NCBI RefSeq assembly: GCF_018704125.1
Contig: NZ_JAGTIS010000001.1
Span: 186,001-250,000 of the forward strand
Length of the DNA stretch: 64,000 nt
Direction: 5' to 3'
DNA from: Metapseudomonas boanensis
Lineage (GTDB): Bacteria > Pseudomonadota > Gammaproteobacteria > Pseudomonadales > Pseudomonadaceae
Shown here: one piece after another, positions 1-9,072 of the stretch
Layout of the letters: each line of letters opens with the position of its first letter
How positions within the stretch are numbered: the stretch's first letter is position 1
Program-made: the position numbers and the translations under genes
The notes under the pieces: model-generated
What the model was told of the DNA's origin: nothing
Seen by the model: only the letters and a program-made list of their open reading frames with translations
The model's database searches: none

Positions 1-1
1 C

Positions 2-586
2 TCGACTGTGTTGTCCAGAGAAAGGCTCGAGGAAGGCAAATTCTTCATCGTCAGCACCCACCGCGAAGAGAACGTGGACACCCCGGAGAATCTGCGGGAC
101 CTCTTGGCAACTTTGCGAGCGCTGGCTGATACCTACCAGTACCCGATCATAGTCTCGACGCATCCGCGAACTCGCAAGCGCCTGGAGGCGTTGGGTGAGT
201 CGCTGGACCATCCGTTGATCCGTTTCGTCAAACCCTTTGGGTTGCTTGATTACATAAAGCTCCAGATGTCGGCGTTCTGCGTGCTGTCAGATAGCGGCAC
301 CATTACCGAAGAGGCTTCGCTGTTGAATCTGCCGGCCATTACAATCCGCAACGCCCACGAGCGACCGGAAGGTATGGATGAGGGGACACTGATCATGAGC
401 GGCCTGAAAGCCGAGCGGGTTCTGGATGCGGTGCGAGTTATAACCAGCCAGCACGATCGCCACGCGCGGGTCATTCCGGTGGTCAGGGACTATCAAGCGG
501 GGCCGGTCTCCAAGCAGGTAGTCAGGGTTGTCTTGAGTTATACCGACTATATCAACCGCACGGTCTGGTCCAAGGGCTCGCTGTAG
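2..586 (+). CDS. fnlC: UDP-GlcNAc 2-epimerase family protein, FnlC/WbjD type (5' partial)
   Basis: C-terminal half of a non-hydrolysing UDP-sugar 2-epimerase; the reading frame is open to the left edge, so the gene starts outside the window. Visible family motifs are STHREENVD (nucleotide-sugar binding region), IVSTHPRTRKRLE, and SDSGTITEEASLLNLPAI followed by HERPEGMDEGTLIMSG. The last block resembles the FnlC/Cap5G/WbjD branch, which completes UDP-N-acetyl-L-fucosamine synthesis, more than WecB. The neighbours (epimerase, WbpL, WbpM) are the usual end of a Pseudomonas O-antigen cluster. The family is certain; the exact sugar product is inferred and could be UDP-ManNAc. Confidence 0.8.
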   Translation, partial: STVLSRERLEEGKFFIVSTHREENVDTPENLRDLLATLRALADTYQYPIIVSTHPRTRKRLEALGESLDHPLIRFVKPFGLLDYIKLQMSAFCVLSDSGTITEEASLLNLPAITIRNAHERPEGMDEGTLIMSGLKAERVLDAVRVITSQHDRHARVIPVVRDYQAGPVSKQVVRVVLSYTDYINRTVWSKGSL

Positions 587-596
587 AGGTGCTCGA

Positions 597-1559
597 ATGC
601 GTGTTTTGTTGACCGGCGCGACGGGTTTTGTCGGGCGCGCGGTTCTGGAACGACTGGCCAGGGCACAAGATGTCCATCTCGTTGCTGCCTTGCGGCGGTC
701 GGTTCCAGGTCTGCCCGGCGTTGTTTCTACCGCGACGATAGCAGGAATAGATGGCAATACGGATTGGCGCCATGTCCTCGACGGCGTGAGTGTTGTCATT
801 CACGCGGCCGCGCGCGTCCATGTCATGAACGAGATTGCGGCTGATCCGATAAACGAGTTTCGCAAGGTCAACGTCGAGGGAACCCTCACCCTCGCTCGAC
901 AGGCGGCGGAAGCCGGCGTTCGCCGCTTCATCTTTATCAGTTCGATCAAGGTCAATGGTGAAGGTACGTCTCCATCCAGGCCCTACCAAGCTGATGACCA
1001 ACCTGCACCGGCGGATCCTTACGGTGTCTCCAAACTCGAGGCTGAGATCCAGCTCAAATCGCTGGCGGAGGCAACGGGCATGGAGGTAGTTATCATTCGC
1101 CCGCCGCTTGTGTACGGACCCGGCGTCAGGGCCAATTTCCTGAGCATGATGCGATGGTTGCAGAAAGGCATTCCATTGCCTCTTGGAGCTATTAATAACC
1201 GACGTAGTCTTGTTGCGCTGGACAACCTCGTTGATCTGATTGTGACTTGCATCGATCACCCGGGCGCGGCGAACGAGATATTTCTCGTGAGTGACGGAGA
1301 AGACCTCTCTACCAGTGAACTCCTTCGACGCATGGGCAAGGCGATGGGAAAATCTGCCAGGTTGCTGCCGGTGCCGGTCTGGGTGCTTGAATTGGGAGCA
1401 GCAGCTTTGGGGAAGCGAGCGTTTTCCCACCGGCTCTGTGGCTCTTTGCAGGTCGATATCTACAAAGCGCGCGCTCTTCTGGGGTGGACTCCGCCATTTG
1501 GTGTCGATGAGTCCCTCCAGAAGGCCGCTCAGCATTTCTTGGAACATCAAGCGAAATGA
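597..1559 (+). CDS. NAD-dependent epimerase/dehydratase (O-antigen sugar nucleotide, WbjF/WbpV-like)
   Basis: A 320-residue short-chain-type sugar-nucleotide enzyme. The N-terminal Rossmann motif TGATGFVG lies at about residues 7-14 and the catalytic YxxxK appears as YGVSKLEAE near residue 142, with an upstream Ser in ISSIKVNGEG. It starts 10 bp after the FnlC-like gene and its stop overlaps the next start by 4 bp (ATGA), so the cluster is co-transcribed. Members of this group act as 4-epimerases or 4-reductases on UDP-4-keto or UDP-HexNAc sugars, often making the sugar that WbpL transfers. The exact substrate cannot be read from sequence. Confidence 0.85.
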   Translation: MRVLLTGATGFVGRAVLERLARAQDVHLVAALRRSVPGLPGVVSTATIAGIDGNTDWRHVLDGVSVVIHAAARVHVMNEIAADPINEFRKVNVEGTLTLARQAAEAGVRRFIFISSIKVNGEGTSPSRPYQADDQPAPADPYGVSKLEAEIQLKSLAEATGMEVVIIRPPLVYGPGVRANFLSMMRWLQKGIPLPLGAINNRRSLVALDNLVDLIVTCIDHPGAANEIFLVSDGEDLSTSELLRRMGKAMGKSARLLPVPVWVLELGAAALGKRAFSHRLCGSLQVDIYKARALLGWTPPFGVDESLQKAAQHFLEHQAK

Positions 1560-2575
1560 CAATTTGGTGGTTACTGCCCGCCGTAATTCTCGCCTCTCTC
1601 ATCTTGACTGGCGGACTGCGTCGCTACGCTTTGGCCCGACGTTTAATGGACGTCCCCAACTCACGTAGTTCACATTCCGTCCCGACGCCCAGAGGTGGGG
1701 GCGTAGCAATTGTGGTCTGCTTTCTTGTTTCCCTGCCGCTGCTTTTCCTGACTCAGGGGCTGAGTGGCGCAGCGATGTGGGCACTGCTGGGGGGCGGGGC
1801 TTGGGTTGCTCTGGTCGGTTTTCTGGATGACCATGGACACATCGCTGCTCGTTGGCGACTACTGGCGCATTTCATCGGTGCCGGATGGGTGCTCTGGCTA
1901 GTGGGAGGCATTCCGGAACTGCAGTTTTTCGGAGTTGTTTTAGATCTGGGTCTGTTCGGCTACCTATTGGGTGCCCTTTTTCTCGTATGGCTGTTGAACC
2001 TTTACAACTTCATGGATGGTATTGACGGCATTGCTAGTGTGGAGGCGATCTCTGTCTGCCTGGGGGGGGCGTTGCTTTACTACCTTCTTGGGCAGTCGCA
2101 TCTCATGTTGCTCCCGTTGTTACTAGGGGCTGCTGTCTGTGGCTTCTTGTTCTGGAACTTCCCTCCAGCAAAGATTTTCATGGGCGATGCCGGAAGCGGC
2201 TTTCTGGGCATTACCCTGGGTGCGCTTTCCCTGCAGGCAGCCTGGGTAGATCCTCAGTTGCTTTGGTGCTGGCTAATCTTGTTGGGTGTTTTCATCGTGG
2301 ACGCCACATGGACACTCTTACGTCGCCTATTGCGAGGGGATAAGGTGTACGAAGCTCATCGTAGTCATGCCTATCAATATGCTTCGCGGTTGTTTGGACG
2401 CCATCTGCCGGTGACGCTGGTTGTGGGGGCTATCAACATATTCTGGCTGGTGCCTTTGGCCTGCTGGGTAGCGGTGGGCGGTATCGATGGTGTGCTGGGA
2501 CTTCTGTTGGCCTACGCTCCGTTGGCGATGTTGGCAATCAGGTTCAATGCGGGTAAGCAAGAGATTCCGGCATAG
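1556..2575 (+). CDS. wbpL: Undecaprenyl-phosphate glycosyl-1-phosphate transferase WbpL
   Basis: Polytopic membrane protein of the MraY/WecA family (339 residues, about ten or eleven hydrophobic segments). Family motifs present: FLDDHGH (Mg/Asp cluster) near residue 90, NLYNFMDGIDGIASVEA near residue 148, and MGDAGSGFLG near residue 210. The HRSHAYQ motif near residue 270 belongs to a cytoplasmic loop. It moves a HexNAc-1-phosphate (FucNAc or GlcNAc type) onto undecaprenyl phosphate, starting O-antigen synthesis at the inner membrane. The start overlaps the previous stop by 4 bp. Placement directly before wbpM matches the conserved end of Pseudomonas O-antigen loci. Confidence 0.9.
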   Translation: MTIWWLLPAVILASLILTGGLRRYALARRLMDVPNSRSSHSVPTPRGGGVAIVVCFLVSLPLLFLTQGLSGAAMWALLGGGAWVALVGFLDDHGHIAARWRLLAHFIGAGWVLWLVGGIPELQFFGVVLDLGLFGYLLGALFLVWLLNLYNFMDGIDGIASVEAISVCLGGALLYYLLGQSHLMLLPLLLGAAVCGFLFWNFPPAKIFMGDAGSGFLGITLGALSLQAAWVDPQLLWCWLILLGVFIVDATWTLLRRLLRGDKVYEAHRSHAYQYASRLFGRHLPVTLVVGAINIFWLVPLACWVAVGGIDGVLGLLLAYAPLAMLAIRFNAGKQEIPA

Positions 2576-2592
2576 CGGTTCCGAGCATTCGT

Positions 2593-2620
2593 TTGAATAT
2601 TGAGTGCTGTTTTTTATATC
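2593..2620 (+). promoter_or_regulatory. Candidate sigma-70 promoter for wbpM
   Basis: TTGAAT (2593-2598) and TATATC (2615-2620) are separated by 16 bp inside the A+T-rich 145-bp gap between wbpL and wbpM. A separate promoter would allow wbpM expression independent of the rest of the O-antigen cluster. Inferred from the boxes only. Confidence 0.45.
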
Positions 2621-2720
2621 AATGCGCCAGAGATGCAGTGTTGAATTGCCTCGTTTTTGAGGCTTGTTCATTGAGAGGCCCAGGTTGGTCTAGATGAATT
2701 TGGGATAAGGAACCCTGAAG

Positions 2721-4724
2721 ATGTTGCGCGAGTGGTTGTTGCGGCTTCCGCGTCGATACAAGCGGCTTTTGCAAGTTGCAGTCGACGTGTTCCTCGTCTG
2801 GGGTGCGCTGTGGTTCGCTTTTGTCGTCCGTTTGGGGGGCGATGAACTAGTCCATCCCTTCGGCGGGCACTCTTGGTTGTTCATCGTCGCCCCTCTGCTG
2901 TCGATTCCGCTCTTCATTCGATTCGGAATGTATAGGGCTGTAATGCGATATTTCGGCAATGATGCCCTGATAGCGATCGCAAAGGCTGTAACCTTGTCCG
3001 CGCTTCTTCTGGCGCTGGCTATTTATTGGTACCGAGATGCGCCGGAAGTGATTCCTCGGTCTCTGGTTTTCAATTACTGGTGGTTGAGCCTGGTGATGGT
3101 AGGCGGGCTTCGTCTGGTGATGCGTCAGTATTTTCTGGGCGATTGGTTCTCAGCAACACTCCAGGCGCCGTTTGTCAGCGCGGCCGATGGGTTCCCGCGT
3201 GTCGCTATCTACGGCGCAGGGGCTGCTGGTAATCAACTGGTTGCTGCGTTGCGCATGGGGCGTTCAATGCGGCCGGTGGCATTCATCGACGATGACAGCA
3301 ATATTGCCACGCGCATTATCGCCGGCTTGCAAGTCTACAAGCCCAAGCACATTCAGCAGATGATTGAGCAAACCGGGGCCCAGGAAGTCCTGCTGGCAGT
3401 TCCCTCCGCTTCCCGGGAGCGTCGTAGGGAAATTCTGGCTGAACTGGAGCGCTACCCGCTGCACGTTCGCAGCATCCCTGGATTCATGGACCTCGCCAGC
3501 GGTAGAGTCAAGGTGGACGATATCCAGGAGGTCGACATTGCTGACCTGCTGGGGCGCGACGCTGTCCCTCCACGTAAAGAGCTTTTCGAACGTTGCATCC
3601 GTGGCAAAGTGGTCATGGTGACTGGTGCCGGTGGTTCGATTGGTTCTGAGCTGTGCCGCCAGATTTTAGGAAGCGGACCCAGGACCTTGCTGTTGTTCGA
3701 GCACAGCGAGTTCAACCTGTACAACATACAGATCGAGCTTGAGCAGAGAATGTCCCGTGAGGCGCACAGCGTGCATCTTGTACCCATTCTCGGGTCGGTC
3801 CGGAACATGTCCAGGTTGCAGGATGTAATGCGTACGTGGAACGTCGACACGGTCTACCATGCTGCGGCTTACAAGCATGTGCCAATCGTTGAGCACAATA
3901 TCGCCGAGGGTGTCGTCAACAACGTGATGGGGACGCTTTATACGGCGCAAGCAGCTATTCAGGCGGGGGTTGATAACTTTGTATTGATCTCCACTGACAA
4001 GGCTGTCCGCCCTACCAACGTCATGGGCGGTACGAAGCGTCTCTCGGAGATGGTGCTGCAAGCGCTCAGTCTGGAGTCTGCTCCAGTGCTGATGGGGGAT
4101 GACCCTTCGTTGCATCGGGTCAACAAGACCCGTTTTACCATGGTCCGATTTGGCAACGTCCTTGGTTCCTCTGGTTCGGTGATTCCACTTTTCCGCGAGC
4201 AAATCAAGCGTGGTGGGCCGGTCACGGTAACGCATCCGAACATCACCCGTTATTTCATGACCATTCCTGAGGCCGCACAGTTGGTCATTCAGGCTGGCTC
4301 GATGGGGCAGGGCGGTGACGTTTTCGTTCTAGACATGGGGCAGCCAGTAAAGATCGCCGAGCTGGCAGAGAAGATGGTTCACCTGTCTGGCCTTACTGTT
4401 CGTTCCGCGAGTAACCCCAAGGGGGATATCGCGATTGAGTTCAGCGGCCTGCGTCCAGGGGAGAAACTCTACGAGGAACTCCTCATTGGAGATAACGTCA
4501 GTCCTACCGAGCACCCGATGATTATGCGGGCTAACGAGGAGCACTTGGCTTGGGATGTCTTCAAGCACGTGCTTGCGGACTTGTTCAACGCAGTCGAGGC
4601 TGATGATTACCTGAAGGTGCGTCAAATCCTACGAGAAACTGTCAACGGCTACACGCCAGAAGAAGAAATTGTTGACTGGATTCATCAGCAACGTCGCATT
4701 GAGGCTTCAAGCTCCCGAAGCTAG
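2721..4724 (+). CDS. wbpM: UDP-N-acetylglucosamine C4,C6-dehydratase WbpM
   Basis: A 667-residue inner-membrane nucleotide-sugar dehydratase. The N-terminal 140 residues hold about four membrane helices; a first nucleotide-binding fold starts at GAGAAG (165-170) and the catalytic Rossmann domain at TGAGGSIGSEL (301-311). In the catalytic part the usual Tyr of the SxxK-YxxxK signature is Met (S424, M435, K439 in STDKAVRPTNVMGGTKR), as known for WbpM/FlaA1 enzymes. It makes the 4-keto-6-deoxy intermediate needed for QuiNAc/FucNAc-type O-antigen sugars and is typically the last gene of the locus. Start ATG follows AAGGAA. Confidence 0.95.
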   Translation: MLREWLLRLPRRYKRLLQVAVDVFLVWGALWFAFVVRLGGDELVHPFGGHSWLFIVAPLLSIPLFIRFGMYRAVMRYFGNDALIAIAKAVTLSALLLALAIYWYRDAPEVIPRSLVFNYWWLSLVMVGGLRLVMRQYFLGDWFSATLQAPFVSAADGFPRVAIYGAGAAGNQLVAALRMGRSMRPVAFIDDDSNIATRIIAGLQVYKPKHIQQMIEQTGAQEVLLAVPSASRERRREILAELERYPLHVRSIPGFMDLASGRVKVDDIQEVDIADLLGRDAVPPRKELFERCIRGKVVMVTGAGGSIGSELCRQILGSGPRTLLLFEHSEFNLYNIQIELEQRMSREAHSVHLVPILGSVRNMSRLQDVMRTWNVDTVYHAAAYKHVPIVEHNIAEGVVNNVMGTLYTAQAAIQAGVDNFVLISTDKAVRPTNVMGGTKRLSEMVLQALSLESAPVLMGDDPSLHRVNKTRFTMVRFGNVLGSSGSVIPLFREQIKRGGPVTVTHPNITRYFMTIPEAAQLVIQAGSMGQGGDVFVLDMGQPVKIAELAEKMVHLSGLTVRSASNPKGDIAIEFSGLRPGEKLYEELLIGDNVSPTEHPMIMRANEEHLAWDVFKHVLADLFNAVEADDYLKVRQILRETVNGYTPEEEIVDWIHQQRRIEASSSRS

Positions 4725-4779
4725 CTTGTGGAGCGGCGGCATAGGCCGTTCTTCCACTGTTAGACAAGGAGCGTTTGAG

Positions 4780-5103
4780 ATGTTGCGTATCAGGATTGCT
4801 TCGCTGGTTTTCTCGTTGGCAGCGATGTTCGCAGGTGTGGTACCTGCAGCAATGGCCGCCAAGGAACCGGTTGCGGAGGTGGCGGTTGCGACTGCCGCTG
4901 AGTCGGCCCGAATCAACCTCAACTCGGCAGATGCTGCTGCGTTGCAGGCAGGGCTCATAGGGATTGGGGAGACGAAAGCTAAGGCGATTGTTCAGTATCG
5001 CGATGAAAATGGCCCTTTTGCCTCGGTGGACGACTTGCTGGAAGTTAAGGGGATCGGAGCGAAGACACTGGAGAAGAACCGCGACAGACTGCGCATCGAT
5101 TAA
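4780..5103 (+). CDS. ComEA-like helix-hairpin-helix protein
   Basis: A 107-residue protein with an N-terminal signal peptide (residues 1-27, cleavage probably after AMA) and a C-terminal pair of helix-hairpin-helix motifs: INLNSADAAALQ, IGIGETKAKAIV and VKGIGAKTLEKN. This is the ComEA/YbaV fold that binds double-stranded DNA in the periplasm; in Pseudomonas the stand-alone gene after wbpM has no well-known role. ATG at 4780 is chosen because AAGGA lies 9 bp upstream and a signal peptide follows; an earlier in-frame start would overlap wbpM. A strong terminator follows directly. Confidence 0.85.
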   Translation: MLRIRIASLVFSLAAMFAGVVPAAMAAKEPVAEVAVATAAESARINLNSADAAALQAGLIGIGETKAKAIVQYRDENGPFASVDDLLEVKGIGAKTLEKNRDRLRID

Positions 5104-5117
5104 TAATACGTGCACGG

Positions 5118-5147
5118 AAAAGCCGGCCTTTGAGGCCGGCTTTTTTT
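5118..5147 (+). terminator. Rho-independent terminator after the comEA-like gene
   Basis: A 12-bp perfect stem (AAAAGCCGGCCT / AGGCCGGCTTTT) with a 3-nt loop, its 3' arm running into a tract of seven T. It ends the wbpM/comEA-like transcription unit. Confidence 0.9.
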
Positions 5148-5257
5148 GTTTGCAGCACCGTTTTGGGCTGGGACTGATTCCGCCGGTATCGATGGTGCAG
5201 GCCGAGCGCGGCAGTGTGGCCCAAGGAGTCCCTGGTGAGAGTCCCAGAGCTCCAAAT

Positions 5258-5287
5258 AAAAAGCCCCCAGCAAATGCTGAGGGCTTT
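5258..5287 (-). terminator. Terminator downstream of tRNA-Asn
   Basis: Read on the - strand, AAAGCCCTCAGCA / TGCTGGGGGCTTT forms a long stem (one G-T pair) with a short loop, followed by T5. It lies just past the 3' end of tRNA-Asn. Confidence 0.85.
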
Positions 5288-5293
5288 CTAATT

Positions 5294-5369
5294 TGGCTCC
5301 GCGACCTGGACTCGAACCAGGGACCCAATGATTAACAGTCATTTGCTCTACCGACTGAGCTATCGCGGA
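5294..5369 (-). tRNA. tRNA-Asn (GTT)
   Basis: 76-nt cloverleaf on the - strand with encoded CCA. Acceptor arm TCCGCGA/TCGCGGA, D-loop AGCTCAGTCGGTAGAGC, anticodon loop CTGTTAA (GTT), T-loop TTCGAGT. A promoter overlapping the terminator of the aminotransferase gene drives it. Confidence 0.97.
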
Positions 5370-5381
5370 TCTGATGCGCGT

Positions 5382-5409
5382 ATCTTACTGATTAGAAAGG
5401 AGAAGTCAA
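5382..5409 (-). promoter_or_regulatory. Promoter of tRNA-Asn
   Basis: On the - strand TTGACT (5409-5404) and TAAGAT (5387-5382) are 16 bp apart, with the tRNA 5' end 13 bp after the -10 box. The -35 box sits within the hairpin that follows the aminotransferase gene. Confidence 0.65.
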
Positions 5410-5430
5410 GCGCCTGGCTTGAGCTTCTCC
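5399..5430 (-). terminator. Hairpin after the aminotransferase gene
   Basis: GGAGAAG-C-TCAAG pairs with CTTGACTTCTCC on the - strand (12 bp, one bulged C, 7-nt loop) 10 bp after the aminotransferase stop codon. The following T tract is short (TTTCT) on this strand, while on the + strand the hairpin is followed by six T, so termination strength is uncertain. Confidence 0.55.
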
Positions 5431-5439
5431 TCGCTTTTT

Positions 5440-6636
5440 TCAGAGCACCTGGGCGATGGCGCGAGTGACGCTTTCCAGGTTGTTGTTGTTCAGCGCGGCG
5501 ACACAGATACGACCGGTGCTGACAGCGTAGATACCGAACTCGTTCTTGAGGCGCTCAACCTGCTCGGCGGTGAGGCCGGAGTAGGAAAACATGCCGCGTT
5601 GGCGGGCGACGAAGCTGAAATCGCGTTTGGCACCGTTGGTGGCAAGTTGCTCGACCATGGCCAGGCGCATACTGTGGATGCGATGGCGCATTTCACCCAG
5701 CTCTTCCTCCCACATGGCGCGCAGTTCCGGGCTGTTCAGCACGGAAGCAACCACGGTGGCACCGTGGGTCGGCGGGTTGGAGTAGTTGGTGCGGATGACG
5801 CGCTTGACCTGGGACAGCACGCGGCCAGCTTCTTCCTTCGAGCCAGTGACCACGGACAGCGCGCCGACGCGCTCACCGTAGAGCGAGAAGGACTTGGAGA
5901 AGGAACTGGAGACGAAGAAGGGCAGGCCGGACTGCGCGAACAGGCGAACGGCTTCGGCGTCCTGGTCAATGCCAGCACCGAAACCCTGGTAGGCGATATC
6001 GAGGAACGGAACGTGCTCGCGCTCTCGCAGGACTTCCAGGACAGCTTTCCAGTCGTCCATGGTCAGGTCGACACCGGTCGGGTTGTGGCAGCAGGCGTGC
6101 AGAACCACGACGGAGCGTGCCGGCAGGTTCTTCAGATCCTCCAGCAGGCCGGCACGGTTCACGCCATTGGTCACGGCATCGTAGTAGCGATAGTTCTGGA
6201 CCGGGAAACCAGCAGCTTCGAACAGTGCACGGTGGTTTTCCCAGCTCGGGTCGCTGATGGCGACAACGGCGTTGGGCAGCAGGCGCTTGAGGAAGTCGGC
6301 GCCGCTTTTCAGCGCGCCGGTGCCACCGATGGCCTGGGTGGTGACGACTCGGCCCTGGGCCAGCAATTCGGAGTCAGCACCGAACAGCAGTTTCTGTACC
6401 GCCTGGTCATAGGCCGCGATACCCTCGATTGGCAGATAGCCACGCGGAGCGTGGGCCTCGATGCGGGCCTTCTCGGCTTCAGCTACAGCGCGCAGCAGCG
6501 GAATGCGGCCCTGCTCGTTGTAGTAGACGCCCACACCCAGGTTGACCTTGGTCGTCCGGGTATCGGCGTTGAATGCTTCGTTAAGGCCCAGGATGGGATC
6601 GCGCGGAGCCATTTCGACGGCAGAAAAGAGACTCAT
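5440..6636 (-). CDS. Aspartate/aromatic amino acid aminotransferase
   Basis: 398-residue PLP enzyme of the class I aspartate aminotransferase family (AspC/TyrB type). Visible: VNLGVGVYYNEQGRIP near residue 31, GYLPIEGIAAYDQ, HNPTGVD with the cofactor-contacting Asn (185), and the PLP Schiff-base lysine K248 in SSSFSKSFSLYGER. It transfers amino groups between aspartate, glutamate or aromatic amino acids and 2-oxoacids in the cytoplasm. It is transcribed away from uvrB across a 184-bp gap. Full length. The start has no strong Shine-Dalgarno sequence, but the N-terminus matches the family. Confidence 0.93.
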   Translation of the reverse strand: MSLFSAVEMAPRDPILGLNEAFNADTRTTKVNLGVGVYYNEQGRIPLLRAVAEAEKARIEAHAPRGYLPIEGIAAYDQAVQKLLFGADSELLAQGRVVTTQAIGGTGALKSGADFLKRLLPNAVVAISDPSWENHRALFEAAGFPVQNYRYYDAVTNGVNRAGLLEDLKNLPARSVVVLHACCHNPTGVDLTMDDWKAVLEVLREREHVPFLDIAYQGFGAGIDQDAEAVRLFAQSGLPFFVSSSFSKSFSLYGERVGALSVVTGSKEEAGRVLSQVKRVIRTNYSNPPTHGATVVASVLNSPELRAMWEEELGEMRHRIHSMRLAMVEQLATNGAKRDFSFVARQRGMFSYSGLTAEQVERLKNEFGIYAVSTGRICVAALNNNNLESVTRAIAQVL

Positions 6637-6820
6637 GATGCGGCAGCTCGGAGGAGAAAAGTGAGGTAGGAATGCAGCCCCGAGCGAAGTGCGCTAGGGG
6701 TTGCGCAATCGGGCCGGTATTATAGCGGCCCAGGTCGCCTGCGGCGATAACGCTTGCAAGCTTTTCGCTAGGTATGACGCTGGTTGCGCGCAGGTGTCAC
6801 ATCCAATTGTCGAGGTCAGC

Positions 6821-8836
6821 ATGTCGGAGTTCCAACTGGTCACCCGCTTCCAGCCTGCTGGCGACCAACCTGAGGCCATCCGTCAGATGGTGGAAGGACT
6901 TGAGGCAGGTCTGTCACACCAGACCCTGCTGGGTGTGACGGGGTCGGGCAAGACCTTCAGCATTGCCAATGTCATCTCCCAGGTTCAGCGCCCCACGTTG
7001 GTGCTGGCACCGAATAAAACGCTGGCTGCGCAGCTGTATGGAGAGTTCCGTTCTTTCTTCCCGAACAACTCGGTCGAGTACTTTGTTTCGTACTACGACT
7101 ACTACCAGCCAGAAGCTTACGTACCTTCTTCTGATACCTATATCGAGAAGGACGCGTCGATCAACGACCATATCGAGCAGATGCGACTCTCGGCGACCAA
7201 GGCGCTCCTGGAGCGGCCTGATGCCATCATCGTCGCCACTGTTTCTTCCATTTACGGCCTTGGCGACCCCGCTTCCTACCTGAAGATGGTGTTGCATCTG
7301 GATCGCGGCGATCGCATCGATCAGCGGACGCTGCTGCGTCGCCTTGCCGAACTGCAGTACACCCGCAATGACATGGACTTCGCTCGTGCAACCTTCCGAG
7401 TGCGGGGGGATGTGATCGACATCTTTCCTGCTGAATCCGACCTCGAGGCCATACGTGTCGAGTTGTTCGACGACGAAGTGGAGAACCTTGCGGCGTTTGA
7501 TCCACTTACCGGGGAAGTCATACGCAAGCTGCCCCGTTTCACCTTCTATCCAAAGAGCCACTACGTAACTCCTCGTGAAGTCCTGCTGGAGGCGGTCGAG
7601 AAGATCAAGGATGAGCTCAAGGATCGCCTCGAGCAGCTGCGTAATGCCAACAAACTGGTGGAGGCACAGCGCCTGGAGCAGCGCACGCGGTTCGATCTGG
7701 AGATGATTCTGGAGCTGGGGTACTGCAATGGGATCGAGAACTACTCGCGCTACTTGTCCGGCCGTGAGGCAGGTGCACCGCCGCCGACCTTGTACGACTA
7801 CCTGCCGGCCAATTCCCTGCTCGTCATCGATGAGTCTCACGTCACGGTTCCCCAGGTGGGCGCCATGTTCAAGGGCGACCGTTCCCGTAAGGAGACGTTG
7901 GTGGAGTACGGCTTCCGGCTTCCGTCAGCGTTGGATAACCGGCCGTTGCGTTTTGATGAGTGGGAGGCGATCAGTCCGCAAACCATCTTCGTTTCGGCGA
8001 CGCCTGGCCCTTACGAAGCCGAGCACGCTGGGCGGGTAATCGAGCAGGTGGTACGGCCGACGGGCCTGGTGGACCCGGAGGTGGAGGTACGGCCGGCGAT
8101 TACGCAGGTGGACGACCTGTTGTCCGAGATTCGCAAACGCGTTGCTATGCAAGAGCGGGTTCTGGTCACGACCCTCACCAAGCGAATGGCCGAGGACCTG
8201 ACGGATTACCTGGCTGACCACGACGTCAAAGTGCGCTATCTGCACTCTGACATTGATACCGTCGAGCGGGTCGAGATCATTCGGGATCTGCGCGTTGGGG
8301 CTTTCGATGTGCTGGTTGGAATCAACCTGCTGCGCGAAGGCCTGGATATGCCCGAGGTATCCCTAGTGGCGATTCTGGATGCCGACAAGGAGGGCTTCCT
8401 GCGCTCCGAGCGCTCCCTGATCCAGACCATTGGCCGAGCGGCGCGCAACCTGAACGGCAGGGCAATCCTGTATGCGGACAATGTCACAGGATCGATGCAG
8501 AGGGCCCTCGACGAGACCGAGCGGCGGAGGATCAAGCAGGTAGCCTTCAATGAAGCCCACGGCATCGTGCCGAAAGGGGTAAAGAAGGACATCCAGGACA
8601 TCCTCGAGGGCGCCACCGTTCCCGGTTCGCGCAGCAACAAGCGCAAGGCCATGGCCAAGGCGGCAGAAGAAAGCGCACGCTACGAAAACGAGTTGCGCTC
8701 GCCGAGCGAGATCACCAAGCGCATTCGCCAGATGGAAGAGAAGATGTTCCAACTGGCGCGCGATCTGGAGTTCGAGGCGGCTGCGCAGTTGCGAGACGAG
8801 ATTCAGAAGCTGCGTGAGCGGCTATTGAAGGTCTGA
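6821..8836 (+). CDS. uvrB: Excinuclease ABC subunit B
   Basis: 671-residue UvrB, the damage-verifying helicase-like subunit of nucleotide excision repair. Walker A GVTGSGKT is at residues 38-45; the beta-hairpin region [20 protein letters not shown] follows at about 92-111; helicase motif II appears as VIDESH, motif VI as QTIGRAARN, and the C-terminal UVR motif ([20 protein letters not shown]) binds UvrC. The start ATG is set at [10 protein letters not shown], the conserved UvrB N-terminus; an upstream in-frame start would add 40 unrelated residues. No clear SOS box (CTG-N10-CAG) was seen upstream. Confidence 0.97.
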   Translation: MSEFQLVTRFQPAGDQPEAIRQMVEGLEAGLSHQTLLGVTGSGKTFSIANVISQVQRPTLVLAPNKTLAAQLYGEFRSFFPNNSVEYFVSYYDYYQPEAYVPSSDTYIEKDASINDHIEQMRLSATKALLERPDAIIVATVSSIYGLGDPASYLKMVLHLDRGDRIDQRTLLRRLAELQYTRNDMDFARATFRVRGDVIDIFPAESDLEAIRVELFDDEVENLAAFDPLTGEVIRKLPRFTFYPKSHYVTPREVLLEAVEKIKDELKDRLEQLRNANKLVEAQRLEQRTRFDLEMILELGYCNGIENYSRYLSGREAGAPPPTLYDYLPANSLLVIDESHVTVPQVGAMFKGDRSRKETLVEYGFRLPSALDNRPLRFDEWEAISPQTIFVSATPGPYEAEHAGRVIEQVVRPTGLVDPEVEVRPAITQVDDLLSEIRKRVAMQERVLVTTLTKRMAEDLTDYLADHDVKVRYLHSDIDTVERVEIIRDLRVGAFDVLVGINLLREGLDMPEVSLVAILDADKEGFLRSERSLIQTIGRAARNLNGRAILYADNVTGSMQRALDETERRRIKQVAFNEAHGIVPKGVKKDIQDILEGATVPGSRSNKRKAMAKAAEESARYENELRSPSEITKRIRQMEEKMFQLARDLEFEAAAQLRDEIQKLRERLLKV

Positions 8837-8890
8837 CGCATGCACGTTCCCGGCGGGACAAGCAGCGTTCTTCTTGCGTGGGTAGCATTC

Positions 8891-8950
8891 CCGCAGGAGC
8901 CAGCTTGCTGGCGAAGATGTCCGCATTCGCCAGCAAGCCGGCTCCTGCAA
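8891..8950. repeat. REP-type palindrome (REPIN-like)
   Basis: GCAGGAGCCAGCTTGCTGGCGAA (8893-8915) is followed, after 10 bp, by its reverse complement with one mismatch (8926-8948). The sequence resembles the abundant extragenic palindromes of Pseudomonas genomes. It lies between convergent genes (uvrB and the efflux operon). No T tract follows, so it is a poor intrinsic terminator. Confidence 0.75.
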
Positions 8951-9047
8951 AAAAAACACTGCCTCTCGTCCCCGCGAGGGATGCGCGCCTCGGATAACTC
9001 GTGTTTGATGGCGCAAAAACCCAGACGCCGCGATCTTCAGATGTGAA

Positions 9048-9070
9048 TGGCATTCCCGTAGGCGCCAGCT
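9048..9070. repeat. Degenerate half copy of the REP element
   Basis: This stretch matches 8883-8905 over about 22 bases with three mismatches (shared core GCATTCCCG, then AGG and GCCAGCT). It stops two bases before the stop codon of the downstream transporter gene. It has no paired inverted arm. Confidence 0.5.
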
Positions 9071-9072
9071 GT

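Noticed and set aside
6637-6820. SOS (LexA) box upstream of uvrB
   Set aside because: The closest match, CTG-N8-CAG near 6779-6793, has the wrong spacing and no A+T-rich centre.
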